A DNA stretch of 64,000 bases from Eudorina sp. 2006-703-Eu-15 (lineage: Eukaryota; Chlorophyta; Chlorophyceae; Chlamydomonadales; Volvocaceae). Shown here piece after piece: positions 42,428 to 53,207 of the stretch. How positions within the stretch are numbered: position 1 is the first letter of the stretch; every line of letters begins with the position of its first letter. The notes under the pieces were generated by a model. It searched no databases. It saw only the letters and a list, made by a program, of their open reading frames with translations, and was not told where the DNA came from. The translations under genes and the position numbers were made by a program. The stretch is from positions 308,026 to 372,025 of the forward strand of contig BDSI01000068.1 of NCBI GenBank assembly GCA_003117195.1. Reading direction: 5' to 3'.

Positions 42428-44485
42428 TTATTCTGCCGTTTTCAGTCCAGGCGTCCCACAATTTTACTTTCGGTTAGGAGTCGTGTAGGAAGTTATATAC
42501 TGTCGGTCTATAGATTCTGTAGGTAGATGGCGCACTGGACCGACCTAAACGTACAGTTCCATTGACCTTTGCAAACTGTGTGTCACATTTAATTTTTAAG
42601 AACGTATAAGAGATCTTCAGGTAATAACTTAGCAGCATCTTTTTGCGCGGGGGTGTCTGCACGGGGTGTCTGAGTCTGTTACAATTCGTACAGCCCGTTA
42701 TCAGAATTGGAAGCTTCATGAAATCAGATTAGCATCTGTTGTGGAAATTATGCACATTATGATAAGCGAGATTATATGTTCAAAACCAGGCGTCTATCAA
42801 GCTGACGGCCCTCTGCTCTGACACATCACGGCAACTGGCACTTGTCAGCGTTACAGTGTTACAGCAGAACTAAGCAGAACGTTTCAGTCAGCTGCACCTA
42901 TAGTTGCTAATGATTCTGATCCCTTTCTTTGCGTATGAATGACTCAGCGACCGCTGAGGCTTTTGTAATGTCCGGAATTATGTCATGTGGCTGCCACGAC
43001 GCGTCGATTGGAGGAAACATCAATACAAGCATCGATCTGCTTGCTTTACTGTTTTCCCGATCTTCCTGTACGACGCGGTCGGTGAAGTGTCGTAAGTTGC
43101 ACCTCTGCCGTCGCTTGGTTTCCTTATGGGGACTAAGTGGTCAATAGCATCATTGCTACAACTATAAACCGTTGACCTCACTACGAACCGTTGACCTCTA
43201 TCGCTTCGACGCCCTTCGACGCCGGGTCCCGCACGCCACGGGTCGTTCGTTCACCTCGGACCAGCAGTATTGCGGTACGCGCTTTCCAGGTTCCCCGCGG
43301 GGCTTACCGCTTGGAACATGTCAAAACCACCACACCATCATGATCCTCATCAGCATCCCCAACACGACCACGACAAACCATGATTGCCACCGCCACAAAT
43401 CATCAAACCCCAGCCACCCACCCACACACGAGGCGCCGTCAGTGTCAGCAACAACACGCCCAGTTTACCGCACACCGGCGGATGCGGCAGCAGCAACGCA
43501 CATGCCGCGAGTCCTTCGACAGCCCCTACTTCAACCCCGGCCCCGGGCCCTCCACCCCTCTGCTCCAGGCCTCACTGCTCCAGGCAGGCCCCCCTCTGAC
43601 GGTCGCTGCCAGGCTAGAAGCGGGGAGCGAGCCCTCAACGGCCACGGCCCCTGCATATCCCTTACGGCCGCCGCTGCTTTCCTGTTCCTGCTGCCACTGC
43701 GACTGCGCCTCCCACGGCTGCCGTTCCTGCTCCTGCTGCTGCACTGATGCCACTGCCATTGCCGCTGTTGCCGTTGCTGCCGCTGCACCTCCTCATCTCC
43801 GCGGCTCCGCCACGAGCATGGTCCGGTGTGTGAGGCCCAGATCAGCCAGGGAGGTGGTTCGGCTGCGGTCCAACCCCTGGCGCGGACAGAGGACGGGGCA
43901 GGGACAGAGGACATCGGCTGTGAGCGGCGATCAGCGATGTTGAGAGTAACATCTCCTGAGTAACGTTCATTCATTCGCCGTAAAGTTCATTCATTCATTC
44001 GCCTCGTAAGCTTGGGTGCACGCAAAGAAGCAGGGCGGCAGGCAAACACGCGCGTGTTCGTATGTCGGCATGGCAGTGACAGCCGCGCCCAGAGGCCGTA
44101 TGATCATACTGCGTCGCTTCCCCTCGTTGCCTTCCAATTCGCCGTGTACCCACCCACGCCATTCCCGACGCTCCCCGCGGCCCCCCGGGTTTCTCCCCCC
44201 AGTCTCAACCCCAGCGCCCTCCTTCCGTAAGCAGCTGCACGCAGCTCAACCCACACGGGGGCTGGGAAACATATGGAGGTTGTGGGGTACATCACCCGGT
44301 ACGGCGACTCGAGGGTTTAGGGTGGCGGGTGTTGGGTGCCGGGTGCTGGGTGGGCGGTACTCCCCGGTTTGGTGGTTGTCGGGTGGGTTTGGGGTGCCGG
44401 ACAGGTAGAGGGCCGGAGACGGCATCTGGAGATGCGTCAAGACCAAAGCGTGTGGACGAGGCAGTTCTGTGCGTGTGCTGGGCTG
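42428..44485. other. Intergenic, no convincing gene
   Basis: It carries the promoter side of the MYND gene at its left end. Overlapping open frames between 43170 and 43950 are Pro/Ala/Cys-rich on both strands and look like GC-driven shadows. TTCATTCATTCATTC runs occur near 43961-44000. Confidence 0.4.
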
Positions 44486-45235
44486 GTGTTGACGAGACAG
44501 ATGTCCGCAGGTGTTGACGAGACAGATGTCCGCAGGTGTGGACGAGACAGATACCCGCAGGTGTTGACGAGACAGATGTCCGCAGCTGTTGACGAGACAG
44601 ATGTCCGCAGGTGTGGACGAGACAGATGTCCGCAGGTGTGGACGAGACAGATGTCCGCAGGTGTGGACGAGACAGATGTCCGCAGGTGTGGACGAGACAG
44701 ATGTCCGCAGGTGTGGACGAGACAGATGTCCGCAGGTGTGGACGAGACAGATGTCCGCAGGTGTGGACGAGACAGATGTCCGCAGGTGTGGACGAGACAG
44801 ATGTCCGCAGGTGTTGACGAGACAGATGTCCGCAGGTGTTGACGAGACAGATGTCCGCAGGTGTGGACGAGACAGATGTCCGCAGGTGTGGACGAGACAG
44901 ATGTCCGCAGGTGTGGACGAGACAGATGTCCGCAGGTGTGGACGAGACAGATGTCCGCAGGTGTGGACGAGACAGATGTCCGCAGGTGTGGACGAGACAG
45001 ATGTCCGCAGGTGTGGACGAGACAGATGTCCGCAGGTGTGGACGAGACAGATGTCCGCAGGTGTGGACGAGACAGATGTCCGCAGGTGTGGACGAGACAG
45101 ATGTCCGCAGGTGTGGACGAGACAGATGTCCGCAGGTGTGGACGAGACAGATGTCCGCAGGTGTGGACGAGACAGATGTCCGCAGGTGTGGACGAGACAG
45201 ATGTCCGCAGGTGTGGACGAGACAGATACCGGCAG
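44486..45235. repeat. 25-bp minisatellite, 30 units
   Basis: The unit is GTGTGGACGAGACAGATGTC plus CGCAG. The array spans exactly 750 bp, 30 units, with almost no length variation. Variant units (GTGTTGACG, ATACCCGCAG, CTGTTG) cluster in the first five copies; another pair of GTGTTG units lies near 44811-44860; the last unit reads ATACCGGCAG. No spacers are present. The reverse strand stays open in the frame of the last ataxin-3 exon. Confidence 0.97.
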
Positions 45236-45340
45236 GGAAGCGCGGGACTTCGACCAGACATGGTCGGTACAGACCGAGACATCCGAGGTCCGCACGCCGC
45301 GGCCTCTCCCCGACCCCCCGCCCACCCAGTATAACGAGTT

Positions 45341-45374
45341 GTTCTGGGTGTGCCTGGGTTCGTTCTTCGGGTTT
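45341..45374 (+). repeat. Dispersed repeat GGGTGTGCCYGGGTTCGTT, copy 2
   Basis: This matches 40194-40231. Directly downstream (45413-45450) a TTTGGGTCGGGCGGGT plus CTAAACACACACA block matches 57327-57360 in the last intron of the BRCC36 gene. Confidence 0.7.
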
Positions 45375-45539
45375 TCATCCCCGACCCCCCCCACACACAC
45401 ACATTGGAGGTTGGTTTGGGTCGGGCGGGTTGCAATTCTAAACACACACACACCCAAACTGCGCCGATCTGTCCGGCCACCCCTGTCAGCACCCCGCCAG
45501 CCGCTTCGGCCCCCGGGCGGTAAATGGTCAGACCGGCAT

Positions 45540-48500
45540 AAGATATCATTTCCATAGCTTGATCGCGGGCTGTATTCCTCATGCGCCTCGGCTCCCCCCC
45601 TCCTCTGACCTTCTTGGGGAATGCCGTGGAGAGGGCCACCTGGGTCGGCTGCAGGCCGAGCAGTGGCCCCGCGAACGCGAACAGGGCGGACGAAGGGCTG
45701 GTCAGGTGGAAGCGCCGACTGGAGCGAGAGCCGCTGGGCAGCCTGTGAGGGAGTGGAGCGGGGGAAACGAAACTAGGTAGGCATACATCCACACGGCCCT
45801 GCTGCTGCAAAAGAGCACAAGGTCCGGTGAAGGAAGAATGGACTGTATCAGCATCGCCAGCGATCGGAGCGGAGGGGGTATCATGGAAAAAGCTCGAAGA
45901 AAGCCCGACTCAAATGAAACCACAGGACATGATCCAACCGTTCCAACCCGTCACAGAGCACGAACGACGCCCCCACAATCCCCGACATACCACCCAACGC
46001 CGGCCCACCTTCACACGGCAAGGCAGTAGGCCGCAGGCACGTACCTGAAGGCCACCTCAATCACACCCTCCGCCTCCGCCCCCGGCTCCGGCCCCAGAGG
46101 CTCATCAGCCTCCTCCGGCGGCGGCTGCTGTGGGGGCTGCTGCGCCAGGTGTTGCTCCGGCCCGCCGGCGCTGCCTCCTCCGCCCTGCTCGCCGGGCGGG
46201 CAGAGGCGGCAAAGGAGGTCGAGGGCCGCGTCAAGAGAGGGCGTGTAGAGGCGATATGAGAAGAGGGCAGAGGCGACGTCGGGGAAAGGAGGCAGCACAA
46301 GAGAGGGATACGACGGAAAGGCTTTTTGGGATGGGGGTTGGGGACGCTGACTGAACGATTCCAAGACAACCTGCACACACTCTCCCGGGTACACCGTGCC
46401 GTGGTACTGCAGCCCGTCCTGCAGCGCGTCCGTTCTGGTGTTGTGGCGTTCCGTTCTGGTGTTGTGGCATCTCGCATTCAGGCCTCTTCTCGCCGCAGCC
46501 CGTTCCGCTGCTCCTGCCGCGTTGTTACCACCGTATAATTCAGTTTGTCCACTCCTAGGACCGTTACGTTAACCACCACAACAACAACCACCGCCATTCC
46601 TTCTCTTTCATCTTCCCTTCTCAAACTCCAGCCTCCAGCCTCCACCCTCCCTCCTAGTTCCTCTTCCCTCCTGACCCCTGCACCTGGTCGGGTCCCCCGG
46701 CCGCCGCCGCCGGGCCCCATGCCGCCCCCGTCGACGACGGCTCCGCCAAACTGGCCGCGATTGCCATCGCCAGCTCCGGGTCTTCGTCGTACTCTGCGCC
46801 GCCGTACATCCCCTCGAACGCTTTCTGTTGCTGTTGCTGTTGCTGCGGGTGGTGGTGGCTGCTGCCGCCCGGATGCTGGTGCTGCTGGAGGTGCTGCTGG
46901 TGGGGATGTGCCTGAAGGCTCGCGGCGATCGCAGCCGCCAGGTCCTCGTCCTCGTCATCGCCCACGTCAACGTCCTCGTCGGCTCCGCCGCTGCCCCCTG
47001 ATGCGGGCAGGCGGGTGGGCAGGCAGCCAAGCAACTTGGCAAAGCCGCAGCCAAGCAGCGTGGCAACGGTGCAGTGCCGGATTGAGCTATACACCTCATC
47101 CGCTCCGTCCCCTCCCCCACCCCCGGCACACACCCAACCCCGCACAGCTACTGTCTCGTTCGTTGAGCTGCATACACCACCCTCACCTCTCACCGTCATT
47201 GTATTTGTTGCTTTTTAATGTGCAGGTTATATTGGTAAGCATATCCGTAAGTGGTCTGGGTTGGGCGGGTTTCACGCCAACCGCGGCCTCACCAGCCTCA
47301 CCCGCAGCCCCCCCCGCGGGCGGTCCTCCCCTCGTCCTCAGCTGAAGCCGACCGCCCTGCTGCTCAGCCCGGGCCAGGGCGCCCTCCAATGCATGGGCCA
47401 GGCGGCCCCGCTTGCGGACACGCTCGGCCTCGTCAGTGGCGGCACGGGCCTGTCACGGAGGGCGGGGTTGTGATGGGGTGGGGAGGATGGCGCAGCCTGG
47501 GCCTGGGCGGGACGGGACGGTTGGGTGTGGGGCATTGGGAGAAAGCAGGAGAACGATAGGCGTGCGTGTGTGTTTTTCAAACGCAAGGCTACGGCGCTCT
47601 CCCTATGTTCAGGTCCCTGCCCCCAAGTCGCCGCCAGTACGCCCCTGGAGCCATAGGCACGGTCCGCAAATTTCCGAGCCAGGTGGTCAGGCAGGGCAGG
47701 GCACCGCCAGACGCCCAGAGTTCCGCCCTCTCCTCCTCCCAACATACTCGGAATCTGTGAACTCCCCTTTACTTCGTACCGCCCTGCACAACCACACCCC
47801 CAGCTGCCGTACCACCTGGCCCACGTCCGTCCCGCAGCTGCCGTACCTCTTCCGGGCTCCACCAACGGCCCGGCGCGTTGTGCGTTTGGTCCAGGGATCC
47901 CGGCTGCGCGGCTGGCAGGGTCCCGACCACCTGCAATGCGTACCAAACGCAAGGGTGCGCGCAAGGGGAGTTAAGGAGAAACATACCCAAAACCGCCCAG
48001 CCCGCGCGCGCGGCGAGGCGCGTAAACACGTCATGGAGGTGCTGCACTTCGGGATGAGACGGAGGGAGATGGGGCCCAGCCGAAAGGACTGGGTGGTTGC
48101 CTCTGTCCATACGATATGGGTATGTTGTAGCATGAAGGCTACCACATCGGGGCGGCGGGAAAGACTATGAGACCCGATCTGTACTCGCAGCAAAGGTCCA
48201 CCTCCTCGAACAGCAGCCTCGCCTCCCTTAACCGCAGCCTTACGACCACTAACCTCGTCGGGCCTTGTCTTGCATCAAATCTTGGTCGCCTCCCCGCCGC
48301 TCCCTGGCCCCGCCTCGCTGCCCTTTGTCCCGGCCCCCTAAGCCCCTCCCCCTGCCTTCCTCTCCGCGGCCTTCCCCTCCGACCCACGCACCACGAAAAT
48401 GGTCCAGCCCTCAACTCGGAGGCTGTCCAGGAAGGCTTGCAAGTAGAAAGTTGACAGGGGCTGCGGGGCGGGGAACCTGCAAGAGGCCAGGGCCAGGGCG

Positions 48501-51117
48501 CCGGGGGCATGTTGGGGTAAGGGCAGGGCAGGGGGAGGAGAAAGGGTGACGGCCGACACACCGCGTCGAGCGGCCAAGCCAACGCGGCACCAAAGCGAAC
48601 CCCATGCATCTTCCGTACCACATGTGGGACTGGTCCGTACAATGGGTCGTCTGCAGAGCCGTACACTCGCTGCGCTGGGCCTGCGCGGATACACCAGTCG
48701 CCCCCCGGCCGCCACGTGCCAGAACAATGTCGTAGACCGAAGCCCGATTAACTAGCTAGCGTTGGGGCTGATTTCCCTCGAAGCCCTGACCCTTTCCTAA
48801 CGGGGGCTGCTCGGGGTTCGTGTTCCAGAACGTGTTCAGCCCCGTACCACCGCCATCAGGCCTCCGCAAAACGGCCGGGCCGGCAGCTATAGCCCCAGCG
48901 CCCCTGCCGCCTCGTCGAGACCGCCACAAGCCGCCCCGAGCCACCTTTGTCGCTAAAGACAGCGAAGCCGCAAAAGAGCCCCGAGCCACCTCCTCCCAGA
49001 ACCCCGACGTGCTCCACCCGTGGCCCCAACCTTACAGCGAGTTGAAGTTCCACCACTCCCCGTTCGCCACCTTCCGTAACGTGAACCAGTGCTCCTGCCG
49101 TTACGGAGGAGCACATCACACCGCGCGTGTAGGTGGGTCACGTTGTCAGGGGTACAGGTAGGTAGGTAGGTAGGGGAACAGGGATGGGCATCAGGGGATG
49201 GGCATCAGCCATCGTGCCTGGCTTCGCCGTGTGCCGGAGCTTGGAAGAGGGGAACGTGTATCGCTACACAAGGAGCGCTGGCTGGGGACGTCAGACGACG
49301 TGTGCGCTATAGGTAACCGGTTCACCGGCAGCGGGACGCACCGGGGCCGCCCAGCTCGAGCGGCGCCCACAGGAGAGGGCCCGAGGCCTCGAGCCATACG
49401 CGGCACATGTAGGGAGAGGAATGGCTGATCTGGGTTTTATGGTGGCGATCGTGGGATGCAATTGCACAGCAGTTGCGCCCCGCCTGGCAGCGGGAAGACG
49501 GACACAGGGGACAGGATCGCGGCATCGCGCGCGATTCTATCATCCCTGTCGTACATGGAGGTTGCAGATGTAGGCCATGGCGGACAGGGGCGCTGCCTTG
49601 AACGCCCTGGCCTCCTCCGATTCCAGCGAGACCACCTGGAGGGTGGGCAGGTAGGTGGGTGGAGTTCAGGGCTGGGTGATGGGCGAAGGCAGCGGCCATG
49701 GAGCACGGCCACGGCCGCGGTGTCCATCAAACCATCAAACCGTCCAGTCAAGCATCCAGGGATCTGACTGGCCTTGCATGAAAGCCATTCAGCAACTTTG
49801 CGCTACAGCGCAAAGAGAACTACAGCGCAAAGAGAAAGAGACGGACTGCAAGCGCGCAAGGTTCCGGAGCGGGGCTCCGGCGCAAGGCACCAGAGGGAGC
49901 TATCGAGCGGTCCGGCGGAGGCGGTAGTCGGAAAAAGTGTCGGCTTGACCCCAACTTGGACCGCTGCATCGCAGCCTTGGTAGTACAACTGTCGTACATT
50001 ACCGCAAGTGTAGGCAACGGAGGGTCGCGGTTTCCGGCAAGCACCGGTCGGTGGGGCGTGTCATGTGTTTTACACGTGTCAGGGGAAGACACACCTGCAG
50101 TCCCCATGACTCCAACGCGCGGCTCAGCACCTGTGAGCACAGGGAGGGGCGGGGAGGCAGGCAGCGGTACAGGAACAGGCGGAAGCAGGGGCAGGTGACA
50201 GGGCGAGGCAGAGTCAGTCTGGGTGCCGTACAGAGGGCATCGCTTCTTGTGGGCGTCCTACTTCGTGTGGAGGTCCACGTGTTTGGTTAAGGGTGGTTGT
50301 GTGGTTGTGTCGGGATGCAGAAGCTCATTTGGGTCGAAGCACGGATACACACAACACGAGGGTATCCCTTCCCCGACGGTCCCGAGAGCGTCGCAGGTGG
50401 CGGTGCGGGGTCCAGGGGCGGTCCGTTACGTGGGCCGGATGGCCGTCGTGAGGAGGTGCGTGGCCCCGGCAGGCGGGAACAGCTGCAGGCGCCGCCACAC
50501 GACGGGGAGCTGCTGCAGTTGCCGCTGCTGCAGCATCGCGGTGCAGCAGCAGCAGCCGCGCGACAAGGTCCAAGGCGTTTACACATATTTCAAGGAGGCT
50601 GGCCGTTACAGCATGGAAGGATAAGGGAGGGATGGGGGATACCCGGGTGAAGTCATGTGAGCGGTTTTGGAATGACGGCTGGAGGTGCTTGAGAGGTTGC
50701 GGCCGTGCTGCCGGAAGGTGCCGTCGTGTGAGATTTGCAGCATTGACATTTGTGGCCAAAGAAGCGGTGTGCGAGTTGTGTGGATTGGTGTCGCAGGGCA
50801 TTCTCACGCGTCACCGCCCTTATGCAGCAGCGCAGGGTTTAAGCGGCACCAAAACGCTCTCCCGCGTTACTCCAGCTCCCATGCACATGTACCTGTATTG
50901 AGAACATGCCGTCCATGGCAACGTTCCCAGACGCCTCGCCCAACGCGCCATCTCCAACCAACGCACGCTCGAGCTCATCGAGGCCCTGCGCGATCTGCGC
51001 CAAATCAATCTCGCTGAAGTAGGGCCCTTGTAAAAGCGTGTTGAGGCAATGTACTCCGCAAAGGGCAGCTACTTGTTTCTCATGGTAGAGCAAGGACATT
51101 TGTTTGTAAATTTTCAA
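45540..51117 (-). CDS. ATXN3-like: Ataxin-3-type Josephin deubiquitinase with UIMs and C-terminal UBX
   Basis: Exons: 51117-50893, 50130-50095 (12 codons), 49635-49555, 49094-49036, 48476-48392, 47930-47847, 47449 to about 47275, 46997-46684, one or more exons about 46450-46045, and 45742 onward. Phases agree through the Josephin part. Josephin catalytic residues are all present: Gln15 and Cys20 (YHEKQVAALCGVHCLN), His (EHWFTLRKV) and Asn (WWNFNSL). Homology continues through PLSTFYLQAFLDSLRVEGW and WWSPEE. Two ubiquitin-interacting motifs follow (DEDLAAAIAASL, DPELAMAIAASL) with seven glutamines between them (HHHPQQQQQQQKAF). The last exons encode a UBX-like fold (VIEVAFRLPSGSRSSRRF, QVALSTAFPKKV), which in other proteins binds p97/CDC48. 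Ataxin-3 trims ubiquitin chains in protein quality control. The C-terminal end is unsettled: the frame stays open through the minisatellite to 44437, so the left coordinate is approximate. Confidence 0.88.
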
Positions 51118-51350
51118 GCTATACAGTAAATGGAGTCAAATAACTACTAATACCGCTAAGCTAGACGTCGTTGAACGGAAGCATGGATGGGAAATTGCAT
51201 GAGGCGAAGTACCGTAAACGGCATTTACGACAGTTGCGAAGGTACGTTGGGTTGCTGACAGCGCGCATGCACACCGCAGCTGACTGCAACGATCATCTTG
51301 ACAGGGTTTTATAGTCAATTGCTGGCGCCAGGGCAGCAAAGTCTGTTCGC
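51118..51350. promoter_or_regulatory. Short divergent promoter region
   Basis: Only 233 bp separate the start codons of the ataxin-3-type gene (-) and the gene at 51351 (+), so both promoters and 5' untranslated regions must fit here or overlap. No TATA box stands out. Divergence is seen directly; shared regulation is inference. Confidence 0.55.
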
Positions 51351-52972
51351 ATGACGAACGTCACCCTGTTTAATTGTCTGGACGTTGCCATCGCGCCAGG
51401 CTACATCCCATCAGAACTTCAGCTTGAAAAAATATTATACATTTTACCATTGCGGGTGCGCCTTGCTGCGATATTGGATTTCAACGCACAGGCAGTCCGC
51501 ACAAAAATCTCTATCAAGGTAAACCTGACGCAGGGATAGCTTGCTTTTCTTTGTTCTGGACGTTGGATGCCAAGCATGATCATTGTCTAGAGCTTCCGAC
51601 ACGGTTTGCTTGCAGGAGCGCTTCTTCAACGGAAGCATCCGTTATTTGCCGAGCCAGCAGGAGCTGGAATATCGGTAAGGTACTGGGACACCGTCAGAAG
51701 AGTGCTGGTTTGGAAGGTGCCGGGCCGAAACTTTACCAATCAGATACAAGGCGTGGTCATGACACGGTTCTCACGGTCTGCAAGGGCCCCTCTACCACAC
51801 CGCCCATCCCTACCATGGGGTGGGGACCGGGCCGGTGCCCTGCCGGCACTTTACACTACCTTGCTACCCTCTCACGATTCCCTCCTGCCGCCACTCCCCC
51901 TGGAAACCTTTTGCCGCCCGCTGTGCACTTCCCCTCGCCCCGGCCCCGCTCCCCTGCCTGACGAATTCGCCACATCCCCGTTTCAACCCCTGTCCAACGG
52001 CCCCGCAGCAAGCGCTTCCAGCTGTTCGGGTTCGTCCCCGCGAACGTCTGGGCTCGTTGGGACCTGCGGCGCTTCTCCGACTTCGGCGGCCCAGCCCCCG
52101 GCTGGCAGCCCCGTGTGGGTTTCGGACTGGGACTGTGCGGCTCGCCGCTGGTGCTGCTGGGGGGCGGTGTGCGCGCGGCGGTGCCGGGGCCGCTGTCCTT
52201 GTCTTTCAAGAGCCGCTTCGGCGGGGAGCGGGGTCTGCGTGGCAAGGTAGGATCGGGTTGGGGTCGGGTCGGGCTGCGGTCAGGTACAGGGTCGGGTGGG
52301 GTTCCGGTCTCGTCTAGGGACGCGTCGGGTTGTGTTGTAAGGAAACTGAGATGTGTTGGGTTGGGTTGTACTGTGTTGTGTGTGCGGTGTGTGTGATTCC
52401 ACTTGGGAACGCTCTCGGCCTCCAGCTGTCGGCCCCTGCCCGCTGACCCCTGTCCTGCGGCTCACCTGTCCCGTGCCCTGCTGCCATCTGCGTCTGCGGC
52501 TGCGGTGTTCGTGACGTCCGCGTCACACCCTGCCCAGCCCGTGTCACACCCTGCCCAGCCCGCGTCACACCCTGCCCAGCCAACCCGGCGAACCCAACCC
52601 TCGGCTCTCATGCTCCCTGGCCTTGTCCCTGCGACCGTAACCTAAACCGTCACTTATCTAAACCTCGCCCTGGCCAACCTCACTCCCCATATGGCCCATT
52701 TTCCTGTCACCCCTCCCTGGCCCTGCCGGCGCTCTGCTCCCTACGTCCAGGCCTACTTCGACGTCTCGTTACCTCGTCAGCTCATCTTCGGTGACCAAGC
52801 GGACGACGGGCCCGCGGGCGACGACGACTACGGTTACGGCTTCGGCGGCCGCGCCTTGAGCCCACCCGGCTTCGACCAGTACAGCGGGGCCGGCGGCGGC
52901 GGCGGTGGTGGCGGCGGCGGCAACAACGTGCGTCTGCTGCTGCGCAAGACGGCGCTGGTGCTCACCTTGTGA
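51351..52972 (+). CDS. Unrecognised 228-residue protein, beta-rich with Gly-rich insert
   Basis: Four exons, 51351-51518, 51616-51674, 52009-52246 and 52751-52972, have clean GT-AG borders and consistent phases (687 nt in total). I do not recognise the family. The N-terminal part (LYILPLRVRLAAILDFNAQA, then KISIKERFFNGSIRYLPSQQ) alternates charged and hydrophobic residues. The third exon is rich in aromatic and glycine residues (FGFVPANVWARWDLRRF, RVGFGLGLCGSPLVLLGGG) and looks like amphipathic beta strands, as in organelle outer-membrane barrels. The last exon has an Asp/Gly insert, a run of ten glycines and ends LLLRKTALVLTL. No signal peptide or long hydrophobic helix is evident. A beta-barrel or envelope protein is a guess. 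The start is the first ATG, directly downstream of the divergent promoter region. Confidence 0.75.
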
Positions 52973-53207
52973 GGAGGCGAGCTGGGGGTTGTGTCGGAGG
53001 CGAGTGTGGAGGCGCCCTCTCCGAACCCCTGAGGAAGCCTTCCCTTGATTGGGAACCAGGCAGGACCCCCTTCCTAGGAGCTGGTCAGGACCCCTTTCCC
53101 AGGAGCCGGTCAGAACCCTTTTCCCAGCCTAAGAGTCAGGAGCCAGGAGCGGCTGTCCACCGGGGCAGGTCGGAGCGGATCTTCATACAGCCGGACTGCA
53201 GGCCAAG

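Noticed and set aside
44486..45235. CRISPR-like array
   Set aside because: Units are contiguous with no spacers, in a eukaryotic genome; this is a minisatellite.
44246..45810. Open frames of 150-460 codons through the 25-bp repeat on both strands
   Set aside because: 25 is not a multiple of 3 and the unit lacks stops, so most frames stay open. Only the UBX end near 45600-45742 is supported by homology.
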